Source: Isohypsibius dastychi (lineage: Eukaryota; Tardigrada; Eutardigrada; Parachela; Isohypsibiidae). From it: DNA of 10,059 bases. A model generated the notes under the pieces. That model saw only the letters and a program-made list of their open reading frames with translations, was not told where the DNA came from and searched no databases. The DNA lies in contig JAQIWT010001626.1 of NCBI GenBank assembly GCA_034696485.1, positions 1-10,059 of the forward strand, written 5' to 3'. Shown piece after piece: positions 1-8,171 of the stretch. A program made the position numbers and the translations under genes. Numbering within the stretch: position 1 is the first letter of the stretch; the number at the start of each line of letters is the position of its first letter.

Positions 1-2361
1 ATCCATCGCACCTCCCATCCCTTTCACCAACTTCCCTGGCACCATCCAGTTGGCCAAATCACCATTCTTCGACACTTGAAGTGCTCCCAACATGGTCAGT
101 TGGATGTGACCACCGCGAATCATGGCGAACGAGTCATCACTGCCGAAATAACTGGCTCCAGGGTTGATGGTCACTGTCTGTTTTCCGGCGTTGATCAGAT
201 CGGGGTCAACTTGATCTTTGGTGGGGTATTCGCCAAGGCCGAGGATCCCGTTCTCACTTTGGAGATGGACCTTCATTCCGGCGGGGATGTAGTTACTGGC
301 AAGCATCGGAATACCGATTCCTAGGTTGGCGAACATTCCATCGTGGAATTCTTTTGCGGCACGTCGGATTATTCTTTCGCGGGTTATTTCATCCAAGTCT
401 GTCGAGCTGAAATATGAAAAACATAAGTTAATCAACCGCAATTTCTATTAGATAATCGAAAGTAGTATTCTGTGGTCAGTCTCTCGTTGATCGCCGGCAC
501 AGTTTCCGTACAATACTAATCAAAACAAAATTTTGAATAAACCAAACCCTGCACTGCAGAATAGCAATCAAAAATACTCACCAACAAAAAAATTCACCGA
601 AAATCCAAAAACAGGATATGGTGCTTCGGAATGGAAAATCTGAACGATTAATTTAAATGAGTTATTTCACGAGGAACTCTTCGGAAATCTTTTCTAATTT
701 CCCGTTTTTTCGCAATCAAGATTTAAATTCAAGATTCATATTTTCTATCATATTTTCCTGTTCATCAGTTTTTACTTTCAAAAATATTCGCCGTTGACTA
801 TTTCATGAATTGTTCACAAATATATTTTTCTTAAAGAGAAGAGACTTACTTGAGAGAATCGGTTGCGATCTTTTTCAGCGTCATTCGTTCAATACGTTTC
901 TCATATTTCTCTCCTTGAATCAGCCGATGAACATAAATTCCCGGTACGACGATAGTTTCCGGGTCAAGCTGTCCAACTTCCACAATTTCCTCCACTTCCG
1001 CTATCGTGATTTTCGACGCTCTCGCCATCGCTGGATTGAAATTTCTGGCCGACTTCCGAAATATTAAATTTCCAAGTTTGTCGGCTTTGTAAGCTTTGAC
1101 AATGGAGTAGTCGCCAGTGATGGCTTCCTCCAAAATATATTCCCGTCCGCCGAAAATTCGGGATTCTTTGGTGTCGCTGGCTTGGAATACTTTCTTGTTT
1201 TCTGCATATTTGATGGGTACACCGCCTTCGTGAACGGGGGTTCCAACCGCGGTTGGTGTGAAGAAAGCCGGAATTCCCGCTCCCCCAGCTCGAATCCTTT
1301 CCGCCAAGCTGCCTAAAAAACCGACATGAACCCCGCGCGAAGAAAACAATGGAGAAAAGATGAAGAAGTAATTATTAGTCCTGGAAAATTTCCCAAAATC
1401 AAGAAAGACAAAAAACAAAGGAGCTCGCACCGCAGAAGCAAATCTAATTCCATCTGTTTAAATGAAGAAAACCACAAAATAGTCAGAAAATCAACAACAA
1501 CCAAAGCACGATTCGAGAGAAAGTTCAGTACTGTAAAACAAGTTTACGTCGATAAATAAAACCAATGCGATAAAACTCTTGAAAAAAAAATCCACCAGCT
1601 GCATCTTGGTTAGCATTTTAGATGTTCTCTTTCAAAAATGCAAAAAAACCACGTGAGTTTAAATTTTGAACAAACAAATCAAAGTGAGCAGTCTGATACC
1701 CCCAACGACTGCAAGTCTAAAAACACTTCACGCCAGAAGTAAAGTCACATTGAATTGAATAGAATCCGAAGTTTCCGGTCCTCACAATGACGAATATCCT
1801 GCTGAGAAATCAGATATCCTTTTATCACTCGTAAAAACTGAAAGTCTGACTCGATGCTCAGGTCGATTACAAAGATATCTAATCGGTAAATCCCTGACTT
1901 TAAAATCGCAAAAATCCAAAAACGTTCTCACCTTGAGGAGTTAGCTCCAATTCCAATTCGCCTCCCAGATACTGCCTTTCAAATTCCTTGTTCTCTCCGA
2001 CATACGAAGAAATCATCCTCTTGATTTGTTTCGATTTCAGCAGCAATCCCAATCCAAAGTCGTCGACTCCGCAATTATTGCTGACGACAGTGAGATCTTT
2101 GACTCCACTTTTCACCAAAGCTCCGATCAAATTTTCAGGAATTCCGCAGAGCCCAAAGCCTCCGACTAGAAGTTTCGCCCCATCGGGAATGTCTCTAACT
2201 GCTTCGACTGGATCGGTGAAGATCTGCGGACTAAATTGTGATCTGCTGGTGCTGAAAAATGCGAGAAAATTGCGTGATTCGACGCATGTTGAGGAAGAAG
2301 CTTTTAAAACTACACCGCGAAGAATCCCTCCAGAAACAACACGCAGCCTGCAAGACAACAT
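1..2361 (-). CDS. OXCT1: Mitochondrial succinyl-CoA:3-ketoacid CoA-transferase (SCOT), 5' three exons, 3' end beyond window
   Basis: This enzyme transfers CoA from succinyl-CoA to acetoacetate in the mitochondrial matrix, the key step of ketone-body use. Read on the minus strand, exons 2361-1932, 1312-850 and 406-1 join in frame (phase-1 then phase-2 introns) to give 433 codons. SCOT is usually about 520 residues, so roughly 85 C-terminal residues lie off the left edge. Residues 1-45 are basic, Ser-rich and free of acidic residues until about 28, as in a mitochondrial presequence. CoA-transferase signature 1 ([16 protein letters not shown]) is at residues 60-75. Signature 2 (LQSENGILG) holds the catalytic Glu at about residue 349, codon 255-253. 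GMGGAMD ends the visible part. The ATG at 2361-2359 has A at -3 and opens the presequence. No frameshift or internal stop is seen. Identification by family motifs is secure; the symbol is given by orthology to the animal gene. Confidence 0.96.
407..849 (-). other. SCOT intron 2
   Basis: A 443-nt phase-2 intron. The donor is AA|GTAAGT at 849 and the acceptor is CATATTTCAG ending at 407. The join makes an Asn codon (AA+C) and links the KKIATDSL linker to [14 protein letters not shown], at the variable hinge between the two SCOT halves. The intron is AT-rich. I see no RNA gene or mobile element in it. Confidence 0.92.
1313..1931 (-). other. SCOT intron 1
   Basis: A 619-nt phase-1 intron. The donor reads G|GTGAGAA with GT at 1931-1930, and the acceptor reads TTTTTTAG|GC ending at 1313. 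Splicing joins LTPQ to [11 protein letters not shown], the expected continuity for SCOT. Both strands have short open frames inside (for example 1326-1559 plus), but these are Lys/Arg/Ser-rich translations of A-rich intron DNA and I see no gene in them. Confidence 0.92.
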
Positions 2362-2466
2362 TCTGCAGAAAAATGGGAAGTTTTGATGGATGCTAGAAAA
2401 GGAAAGAAGGGACGAGCAAGAATTTTAGAACAGATGCATTTTGAGATGTCCACATTTCAGCTGTTT

Positions 2467-2528
2467 CAATCAAACAATCAAGAATGTGGATAGCAAGCCA
2501 ACCGCCAATCGGGTCAACAAACACCCGC
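2467..2528. promoter_or_regulatory. 62-bp promoter block, copy 1
   Basis: The block starts CAATCAAAC and ends ACACCCGC. It matches 6171-6232 and 9938-9999 over 62 positions with no indels, at five differences from each. It is kept far better than the flanking DNA. It contains AACAAACA, resembling a forkhead core, and GTGGATAGCAAGCC. Changes between copies fall at mixed codon positions, which argues for a DNA element and against coding. Confidence 0.6.
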
Positions 2529-2611
2529 ACTGCTTTTTGTGCACCATTTTTGTGCTGCAGGCCGCAGCACAGCACAGCAGCTTTCGTGCTGTGCGGTACA
2601 GTACATGTACT
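2529..2611. repeat. CTGTGC/GCACAG inverted-repeat cluster, copy 1
   Basis: Overlapping hairpin-capable arms: GTGCTGC/GCAGCAC with a 5-nt loop near 2551-2569, then GCACAGCAC/GTGCTGTGC with a 10-nt loop near 2567-2594. A perfect 12-bp palindrome AGTACATGTACT follows at 2600-2611. The equivalent places in copies 2 and 3 have the same motifs in different arrangements. Confidence 0.6.
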
Positions 2612-2731
2612 TGGTCTGACAGTGAGTCTGACTTTGAGAAGTGGCACATTATAAATCATTTATTCTTCTAATTTCTGGTACGGGAAACTCATATTCGATT
2701 TGCTGACGTTCTGTTTTTGCTTCCCTATCTT

Positions 2732-4497
2732 ATGGCTCGCCTCAGAGGACTAGTAACAGGACATGGTGGAACCATGAGGACGAACACGTGGAAAGTTTCC
2801 AAGCCTGCCAGTCACGTACGTCGAAGGAAGAAAATGGCATATCCACCAATCTGCCCAGAACAGATAAGAGTAAGTCTGCTTCATCGTATATACGACTCAT
2901 CCAAGTTGGCAAAAGGACGATATGTGGATGGAACGCCTAAAGTAGATTGCCTTGAGAACCGGAAGCAGAACAGCTTGAATGCCCTGCTTGTGCAAGCTAC
3001 TCGAACGGGGAATAGATGCAAACGACGAAAGCGTTTTGATAACTACTACTTGGCCTTGCCGGGCTCTGCTCGAGTTGAAGTCATCCGGATTCTGATCGGT
3101 GCAGGTGCAGATCTGTCAGCCATTTGGACACGGAAAGTTCGCCGCCTCAACGCTATTTCTCCATTCTGTGCCATGTTCGAAAGGATTCCTGGATTTCTGG
3201 ACGACATCAAAGTATTCATCGAGAAGGGCGCACTGCAGAGCATCCCTTCACATGACCTGGTATCATGCATCTTTTCGGCGGTGAGAAACTTGAATATTCC
3301 AGTGTTGGAACTTCTGATGGCCCAAGGTCTGAAGATTCCCGGAAAAGAACCAGTCAAATGGGAAGCTGGAGATCGGAATAGTCGTGATAATTACTGGAAA
3401 CTTCTCTACATTCTTGCGGGAGTCAAGTACAGGAACCACGCCGAGAAAGTGGGAATTCTTGTTGACCTGAATCTCTTCAAATCCAGCGAGACTCTCGATG
3501 AATCTCTGGCCCGATTTATTTCTGGGATTCCGACGGTTGCCTTAGGAAACATTCCAATCCTCAGGTTGGTTGATTATTCAGTGTAAAATACCCGTAGTAT
3601 ATGGTTTTGACATGTTGAATCATGGTCATAATTCTTTTTGAGAATCATCGCGTATGGTGGTAATGTTGTACCGAAATGTTTTCTTCGATTGAGGTTCTGT
3701 GTAAGCATGCAGGTTTCTTGGTCTGCTTCGCAAAGCAAACTTCTGTGTCAGCTTTCTCACTATGCATTTCATGAGGGGAAACATTTGAGGCTTTTTTGAA
3801 AATTGTCTCAAAAGTCCTATCCTACATTATAACTTTAATGTGTTGTTGGTATTTTTTCAGTTTTTTGACACGCGGGGTCAGACCAGAGCTCGATGATCTC
3901 CAGTTCCTTTGTGCCAAAGGTTGTTTGTCCCCACCACCGGAGGCGTTCTTGTTGGCGATCCAACGTCGTGACTTCGGTTTCCTAGTCCTGGTTGTGTATG
4001 TGTTCCTTAATCGAGGGATTGTGGTCGAATTTCCTGAGCTGAGAATGGAAGATATCGAGTATCGAAACGAGGACGGAGAAATTGAACCTAGACTAATCCC
4101 AGATTCGATGAAAACCCAAGCTGCATTGCTCGCGGAGATGATCCGCCGTTCCACGAAGTCATGCCCTGCTTCATTCCTTGACATGATGACCTTTATCAGC
4201 ACTGGAGCCATCCAAAAACTGCGCGATCGAACTGTTCCCCGATTGCAGGATTTGTGTATTTTAGCTGTTCGGACAAAGGTGCTTATCCCTGATGTGAAAG
4301 AAAGGTTTGCGGAAAACTGGGTCGTCCGGAATAAAGTTCCCGCTCATCCGAGATTGAGTTTGCCTGCTGGATGCCTCGTTTCACCAACAATGGAATCAAA
4401 AATGTTTCTGGGAGATCTCATCGGTTCTTGGATGGCTAACTTGGATGATAACGTGAGCGAAACTGATGACGAATCAGACACTGATGGAGAACAGTAA
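2732..4497 (+). CDS. Ankyrin-repeat protein with SOCS-box-like C-terminus (ASB-like), tandem copy 1
   Basis: Exons 2732-3564 and 3861-4497 join to give 489 residues. The ATG at 2732 sits in a 46-bp block identical to copy 2; a second in-frame ATG (MAYP, 2834) is also shared and has a better Kozak context. Degenerate ankyrin repeats cover about residues 45-330. Clear ones are 81-130 (VEVIRILIGAGAD), 143-172 (LDDIKVFIEKGA) and 175-203 (IPVLELLMAQGL). One at 266-289 becomes complete only after splicing (VALGNIPILSFLTRGV). Residues 404-446 resemble a SOCS box: VPRLQDLCILAVR like a BC box (Cys410), then LSLP like a Cul5 box, with a longer spacer than usual. The tail is acidic (DDNVSETDDESDTDGE). 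If this reading is right, the protein is a Cullin-5 ligase substrate receptor. The gene model is strong; the SOCS call is tentative and no target can be named. Confidence 0.85.
3565..3860 (+). other. Intron of ankyrin/SOCS-like gene 1
   Basis: A 296-nt phase-2 intron with donor AG|GTTGGT and acceptor ATTTTTTCAG|T. The open frame crossing the acceptor (from 3796) is intron read-through. Removing the intron rebuilds an ankyrin repeat and matches the paralogue's intron position and length exactly. Confidence 0.9.
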
Positions 4498-5959
4498 CTT
4501 GACTCGAGAATAGTATGTACATTGGTAACAAAATTTGTTTGAAAATGCGGTTTTGGAAAGCCGTCCTGTGTCTTGCCTTTTCTTTTCTCCTTGAACGACT
4601 GTTGAGCATTGGCGGTATTTTCGATTAGCTGGCGATTGCGCGAAACCTTTTCTGCGTCACTCGATTATTTTTCATAACACTCCTGAGTTACGGTAATCAC
4701 GCAATTATGGTCACGGGGTATTATTTTTTGGAACGCTGAACTTTTGGGTGGTTCTTTCACGAAAGCTCTTGTTTGAGAGAGGGGGGGGGGTACTGTAACT
4801 GAAAAGGTCATGCTGAAGTACGGTAGTTGGCTCTAAAAGAAAACGTCCCTTTTTAGACTCGTTCGATTTTGACACAATAACTGGCTACATGAGCTGTCAT
4901 TCAACCCGCATCTCGATCAGACAGGCGTAACGGCCGATAAAAACAAGTCGTGATTATGATTCCGAAGAAACGCATTCTTCGCTATTTTGATCCGCGATCT
5001 ATCCAGAAACGTGAATTATCAGACCTGAGTCCGGCTGGAACTGAATTTCGCTTTACAGAATAGATTGAGCCCGTGCTGGATTTTAGTCGCGATGAAGACT
5101 GAGCTCGCCGTGGTTGAAGCCTGGAGGCACTCCAGTGGAGGGTGCCATCGTTACGGTGGGTTTTGTCTGAGGAATTCGTTGAGCGATCCGTTAAACAACA
5201 TCATCAACCCTTCTGTTATGGGAACTAGCCTTCCGTTCTGTATTGATGATCTCACTGTATTGTTTCGCAGCAAATCAAAGAAGCTAGTTGACTGTTTGAT
5301 CTGTAACCGAGAGCGAATGGCTGGTGGTTGTAGTGGATCCCGATTCCCGAGAATATGTTGGCTTGACATTTTGAATGCGATCAGCTACGGTAGATGAGCA
5401 TCATGGCGCTGAAAATGGCAGGCTCGTTCATAATCAAACGACATATTGACGCGAGTGCTGGATTTGAATCAAGTGGAATTGTAGGCCTGACTGAGTGAGT
5501 GGAATTATGGAATACTTTTGCACACGTGAGTTTTCGTGGTCGCAATGTCCGTCTAATCGTAAAATTAGACCTACCTAGCGCGACACTTTCTTAGTGCTGT
5601 CTAAAACGGTGCCTCTTCGAGAATGCAGAGCTTTGAAGAATGAATGATCGACATGAAAACATGGAAGCATGATTCGTCTCGATATTGTGAGTCATTAATC
5701 ATCACGAGACAAAACACGACAGATTTGAAGTGTATCAATTTGTTATGATTGAATGGAGCACAAGTCCGACCGGCGTCAGATGAATATTTCCTTGCCCTTT
5801 GCTAGGATTGTCGCATTCTGTCGAACTCTTTCCTCATTCTCACAGGCCGATTGATACCTTCTCTGGTAGCGTAATTAACAATTCAGAAACCCGGTGTTTC
5901 TCTTCGAGCTCGGGTTGATCGGGCTCATATTTATCATTGCCACCGCAAAATTTAATGTT
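4498..5959. other. Intergenic spacer downstream of gene 1
   Basis: No gene is recognised here. 4498-4770 is alignable with the region after gene 2 and probably holds the 3' UTR; no clear AATAAA is seen. 4780-5418 is extra DNA compared with unit 2 and begins at a G10 run (4781-4790). A 110-codon open frame (5065-5397) in that segment begins with TTG and resembles nothing I know. 5419-5465 and 5795-5959 are again alignable with unit 2/3 spacer. Confidence 0.6.
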
Positions 5960-6083
5960 TGACCTGCTTATGCTGGAAAATGCGGGATGCTACGCATACT
6001 GGCTGCAGAGGAAGCAGGTTTTGAAACTGCACCGCGAAGAATCCTTCGAGAAATAATATATTTGCAGTCTACAAAAAAAACAT
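5960..6083 (-). pseudogene. Relic of SCOT exon 1 (5' end), copy 2
   Basis: The stretch aligns with SCOT exon 1 around the presequence. On the minus strand, SRRILRGAVSKPASSA parallels [16 protein letters not shown] of the real gene. A codon aligned with the SCOT start remains at 6083-6081, but TAG follows after four codons, and the sequence stops resembling SCOT before the catalytic domain. It is therefore a non-functional fragment carried with the promoter during duplication. It may still act as part of the promoter or 5' region. Confidence 0.75.
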
Positions 6084-6417
6084 TTTTGCAAAACGAATGG
6101 GAACTTTCGGTGCATGTTAGAGAATGAGTGAAGAAAACAGATGGGCAGGGGATCCAGCACAGCTGAACTTCAATCAAACCATCAACAATGTGGATAGCAA
6201 GCCAACCGCCAACTGGGTCAACAAACATCCGCTTTGCTCACGCAGCAGCACACAGCTTTGTGTGCAACTTTTGTGCTGTGCGAATCGCACAGTGCGATAC
6301 TTGGTCTGGTCTGGCTGCGAAAAGTGTAATATATTGAATCATTTATTGTTTTTCTGATTTCTGGTTCGGGAAACGTATCCCCGACTGGCTATCGTTCTGT
6401 TTTTGCTTCCCTATCTT
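6084..6417 (+). promoter_or_regulatory. Promoter region of ankyrin gene 2 (duplicated copy)
   Basis: Homologous to 2362-2731. It keeps the CAGCTG E-box (6159-6164) and the 62-bp block (6171-6232). It has its own CTGTGC/GCACAG hairpins: CTGTGCG and CGCACAG, three bases apart, near 6284-6300. An AT-rich TATA-like AATATATTG lies at about 6328-6336, some 88 nt before the ATG. The SCOT side is degenerate, so only plus-strand transcription is expected. Confidence 0.6.
6171..6232. promoter_or_regulatory. 62-bp promoter block, copy 2
   Basis: Same length as copies 1 and 3, differing at five positions from copy 1 and four from copy 3. It keeps the AACAAACA forkhead-like core and the GGATAGCAAGCC segment unchanged. 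Confidence 0.6.
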
Positions 6418-8171
6418 ATGGCTCGCCTCAGAGGACTATTCACAGGACACGGTGGAGCCACGAAGATATGTGTCTGGAAAGTTCGAAAGCATACCAGTCG
6501 CGTATTTCAAAGGAGTGGCATGGCGTATCCCCTAGTTTGTGCAGAACAGAAAAGAGTGAGTTTGCTTCATCATGTATACCATTTTTCCAAGCTCGCCAAC
6601 AAACGATATGAGGATGGAACGCCAATCGTGGATTGCCTCGATAATCAAACCCAAAAGAGCTTGAATGCCCTGCTTGTGCAAGCCACTCGAACGGAGAACA
6701 AATGCAAACAACCAGGATGTGCTGATAATTACTCGGTCTTACCAGGCACTGCTCGACTTGAAGTCATTCGGATTCTGATCGGGGCTGGTGCTGATCAATC
6801 AGCCATTTGGAAAACAAACATTCGCCATCACAGGACTCTTTCTCCATTCTGTGCCATGTTCGACAGGACTCCTGGGTTTCTGGACGACATCAAATTTTTC
6901 ATCGAAAACCGCGCTCTACAAAACATTCCATGGTACGCCTTGGACTCCTGCATCATATCGGCCGTGGAAAAACTGAACATTTCGTTGTTGAACCTTCTAA
7001 TGGCCCACGAAGTGAATTTTCCTCGACAAAATCGAGATGATGGACACGAACTCGACAATCACTTCAGATTTCGGACCATTCTCAATGGAGACCAGTACAG
7101 GAACCAGGCGGAAAAAGTCGGACTTCTTGTTGATCTGAATCTCTTCAGAGACGACGGGCTTCTCAGTGATTTTCTGGCACAAATGATTTTCCGTCTCCCG
7201 ACAGTTGCGTTGGGACAGACTCCAACACGCAGGTTAGTTAGTTTTTCAGTGTTCAGGTAGTATAGTACTGTATAGTGCAGATAGTACCATATTCGAAGAA
7301 GCGATTGCTGAACGTGAAGGCAAACATTTTGATCATTGTGAGTACTCATCATTTTGAAAATCATCACTACACTGACACTACTGAATCTTTTTCTATCGAC
7401 TAATGTTTTTTGAAATCCTGCGGGTTCACTAGTGTGCTTGGCTAGGTTCGCAAGGCGCATAGAGAGAAAGTATACTTATGATCTTACCTTATCGGAGCTG
7501 TTTTGATGTATTGTTCGTGTCTTTTCAGGTTTCTGACACAAGGGATGCGACAGGAGCTCGATGTAATCCAGTTCCTTTGTGCCAAAGGTTGCTCAGCCCC
7601 ATCACCAAGATACCTCTTATGGGGGGTTGAACGTCGTGACCTCAATTTCCTGTTCTTGGTTCTGTATGTGTTCTCCAATCGAGGAACTCCGTTCGAATTT
7701 CCTGAGCTGAAAATGGAAGATATCGAGTATCGGAACAGAGACGGAGAACTTGAACCTAAACCAATCCCAGACTGGATGAAAACTCAAGCTGCATTGCTCG
7801 CGGAGATGATTCGCCGTTCTACGAAATCATGCCCTACTTCGTTCCTTGACATGATGACCTTTATCAGCACTGGAGACATCCCAAAACTGCGAGATCGAAC
7901 TGTTCCCCGATTGCAGGATTTGTGTCTTTTGGCTGTTCGGACTAAAGTACTGATTCCGGATGTGAAAGAGAGATTTGCGGAAAACTGGGTCGTTTGGAAT
8001 AAAGTTCCGGCTCATCCGAGATTGATTTTGCCTGCTGGATGCCTCGTTCCACCAGCAATTGAATCAAAGATTTTTCTGGGAGATCTCCATGACTCATGGA
8101 TGGCTACCTCTACTGATAACATGAACGAAATTGATGGCGAATCAGATGCTGATGGAGAGCAGTACTTCTGA
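6418..8171 (+). CDS. Ankyrin-repeat protein with SOCS-box-like C-terminus (ASB-like), tandem copy 2
   Basis: Exons 6418-7232 and 7529-8171 join to give 485 residues, paralogous to the product of 2732-4497 along its whole length. The same ankyrin repeats can be followed (VEVIRILIGAGAD in the copy-1 protein is LEVIRILIGAGAD here; then LDDIKFFIENRA and ISLLNLLMAHEV). A variable loop after the third is about six residues shorter. Splicing yields TVALGQTPTRRFLTQGM, again an ankyrin helix pair. The SOCS-like box VPRLQDLCLLAVR (Cys404) and LILP are kept. In the block encoding it most base changes from copy 1 are synonymous. The acidic tail ends GEQYF. No frameshift or stop is seen, so both copies look functional. 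Role as a Cullin-5 adaptor is inferred, not shown. Confidence 0.85.
7233..7528 (+). other. Intron of ankyrin/SOCS-like gene 2
   Basis: A 296-nt phase-2 intron with donor AG|GTTAGT and acceptor GTCTTTTCAG|G. Position, phase and length match the intron of gene 1, but the interior is only patchily alignable (for example the TTTTGA...AATCATC part), so it has diverged far more than the exons. Confidence 0.9.

Larger units (their letters stand above)
2362..2731. promoter_or_regulatory. Divergent SCOT / ankyrin-gene 1 intergenic promoter region
   Basis: This 370-bp gap separates the SCOT ATG (minus) from the ankyrin-gene 1 ATG (plus), so it should carry control elements for both. On the plus side a TATA-like TATAAAT lies at 2650-2656, about 80 nt before the ATG. 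Farther left are a CAGCTG E-box (2458-2463), a 62-bp block (2467-2528) that recurs in both downstream copies, and a cluster of CTGTGC/GCACAG inverted repeats (2529-2600). On the SCOT side a pyrimidine-rich TTTTTCTGCAG lies just before the ATG and resembles a 3' splice site. Promoter function is inferred from position and from co-duplication with the gene. Confidence 0.65.

Noticed and set aside
1326-1559. Open frame of 77 codons (plus) in SCOT intron 1
   Set aside because: It lies within a well-supported intron, is Lys/Arg/Ser-rich from A-rich DNA and resembles no protein.
1988-2386. 132-codon open frame on the plus strand over SCOT exon 1
   Set aside because: It is the antisense shadow of a conserved coding exon; its Pro/Ser-rich translation has no family features.
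2467-2528. Reverse reading of the 62-bp block as a conserved peptide (FVDPxGGWLAIHI)
   Set aside because: It looks protein-like and recurs in all copies, but most differences fall on first codon positions and the frame does not extend with conservation. A DNA element explains it better.
2717-2731. Start of the ankyrin gene at 2717 (MLPYL...)
   Set aside because: The codon is TTG; the first ATG in frame is 2732 (6418 in copy 2), which suits a eukaryotic gene.
5065-5397. 110-codon open frame in the spacer after gene 1
   Set aside because: It begins with TTG, has no recognisable domain, no paralogue in unit 2 and no splice or promoter context. Kept only as a remark on the spacer.
2732-8171. 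Retrotransposed gene copies
   Set aside because: Both copies keep the intron and share promoter and downstream DNA, and no poly-A tract or target duplication is seen.
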